This document shows positions 63,669 through 64,000 of a DNA stretch of 64,000 nt, in pieces. The DNA lies in assembly GCA_041397625.1 (NCBI GenBank), contig JAWKWH010000001.1:558001-622000 (forward strand). Reading direction: 5' to 3'. The notes beneath the pieces are model-generated. The model did not search any database. It was not told the origin of the DNA and saw nothing but the letters and a program-made list of their open reading frames with translations. Every line of letters starts with the position of its first letter. The first letter of the stretch is position 1. Position numbers and translations under genes: made by a program. This DNA is from JAWKWH01 sp041397625 (GTDB taxonomy: Bacteria; Pseudomonadota; Alphaproteobacteria; Rhizobiales; Rhizobiaceae).

Positions 63669-63974
63669 ATGAAAGACGTTGAGGTTCTTCGGCGACCGAA
63701 AACCCGTGTAAAAACGGAAAAGCCCCGTCTCTACAAGGTGTTGTTGATCAACGACGACTTCACGCCGCGCGAATTCGTGGTTCGCGTGCTCAAGGCCGTG
63801 TTCCGCATGACCGCCGAACAGGCCGAGCACGTCATGCTCACCGCGCACCGGATGGGAAGCTGCGTCGTCGTGGTGCTGACCAAGGACGCGGCTGAAACCA
63901 AGGCCGGCGAGGCGACCGATCTTGGCCGCGGCGCCGGATATCCGCTGCTCTTCGTCGCCGAACCCGAGGACTGA
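63669..63974 (+). CDS. clpS: ATP-dependent Clp protease adaptor ClpS
   Basis: A 101-residue adaptor that brings N-degron substrates to ClpAP. The conserved ligand-binding residues are in LLINDDFTPREFVVRVLKAVF (Asn/Asp/Asp) and the His in MLTAHRMG. The N-terminal tail is short and basic. Alphaproteobacteria often have two ClpS proteins. This one departs from the E. coli sequence at several points (AETKAGEATDLGRGAGYPLLF), so it may be the ClpS2-type. The clpA gene is not in the window. Confidence 0.9.
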   Translation: MKDVEVLRRPKTRVKTEKPRLYKVLLINDDFTPREFVVRVLKAVFRMTAEQAEHVMLTAHRMGSCVVVVLTKDAAETKAGEATDLGRGAGYPLLFVAEPED

Positions 63975-64000
63975 CGGCAACCGCGCCGGTTGCGCCTTAT

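Overview
The window is a high-GC chromosomal segment of an alphaproteobacterium of the order Hyphomicrobiales (Rhizobiales), most likely a Mesorhizobium/Phyllobacteriaceae-type organism. This rests on gene order: hslV-hslU-DUF1402, hisB-DUF2628-hisH-hisA-hisF-hisE-coaA, pckA divergent from chvI-chvG, EIIA-HPr-ahcY-divL-tsaE/amgK-murU-addB-addA-trxA, folC-accD-trpA-trpB-trpF, and rpoZ-rel-acpS-lepB-rnc-era-recO are rhizobial syntenic blocks. No tRNA, rRNA, CRISPR array, transposase or prophage was seen. Nearly all DNA is coding, with frequent 1-4 nt ATGA/GTGA overlaps that mark operons.

Layout. 1-3444: end of an unknown gene, a stand-alone Lrp/AsnC effector domain, DUF1402, and the HslUV protease. 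3643-9218: the histidine operon plus coaA, interrupted between hisA and hisF by an AT-richer segment carrying a DUF3800 gene on the opposite strand. 9234-13594: small accessory genes (AlkB, SRPBCC, BON/LysM, ArfB, FMN reductase with a divergent HxlR regulator). 13653-20545: PEP carboxykinase, the ChvI/ChvG envelope-stress system, the EIIA-Man and HPr proteins of the nitrogen-type PTS, and AhcY. The usual hprK gene is absent from this block. 20745-32603: pseudokinase-type DivL, a TsaE-AmgK fusion with MurU (MurNAc recycling), AddBA recombination nuclease and thioredoxin. 32744-38181: cupin, folC, accD, trpA, trpB, trpF.

38253-54796 is the accessory metabolic part: a FadR-type regulator divergent from a nitronate monooxygenase-like flavoprotein, a Liv-type ABC transporter with an embedded acyl-CoA ligase, and a TetR-controlled divergent cluster (acyl-CoA dehydrogenase, two MDR oxidoreductases, two SDRs, MaoC hydratase, an ACAD10/11-type phosphotransferase, a PaaI thioesterase). 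The kinase, acyl-CoA dehydrogenase and SDR combination resembles the pathway that degrades 4-hydroxyacyl-CoAs by phosphorylation (levulinate/Lva type). This is the best candidate for a coherent, poorly described pathway in the window. 54810-62080 returns to housekeeping genes, and 62336-63974 carries an NYN-domain protein, a family 5 uracil-DNA glycosylase and ClpS.

No clearly new defence or mobile system was found. The most interesting observations are the DUF3800 insertion in the his operon, the missing hprK together with a changed regulatory-serine loop in HPr, the candidate 4-hydroxyacid pathway with its palindromic operator, and the lytic-transglycosylase-like signature in DUF1402.
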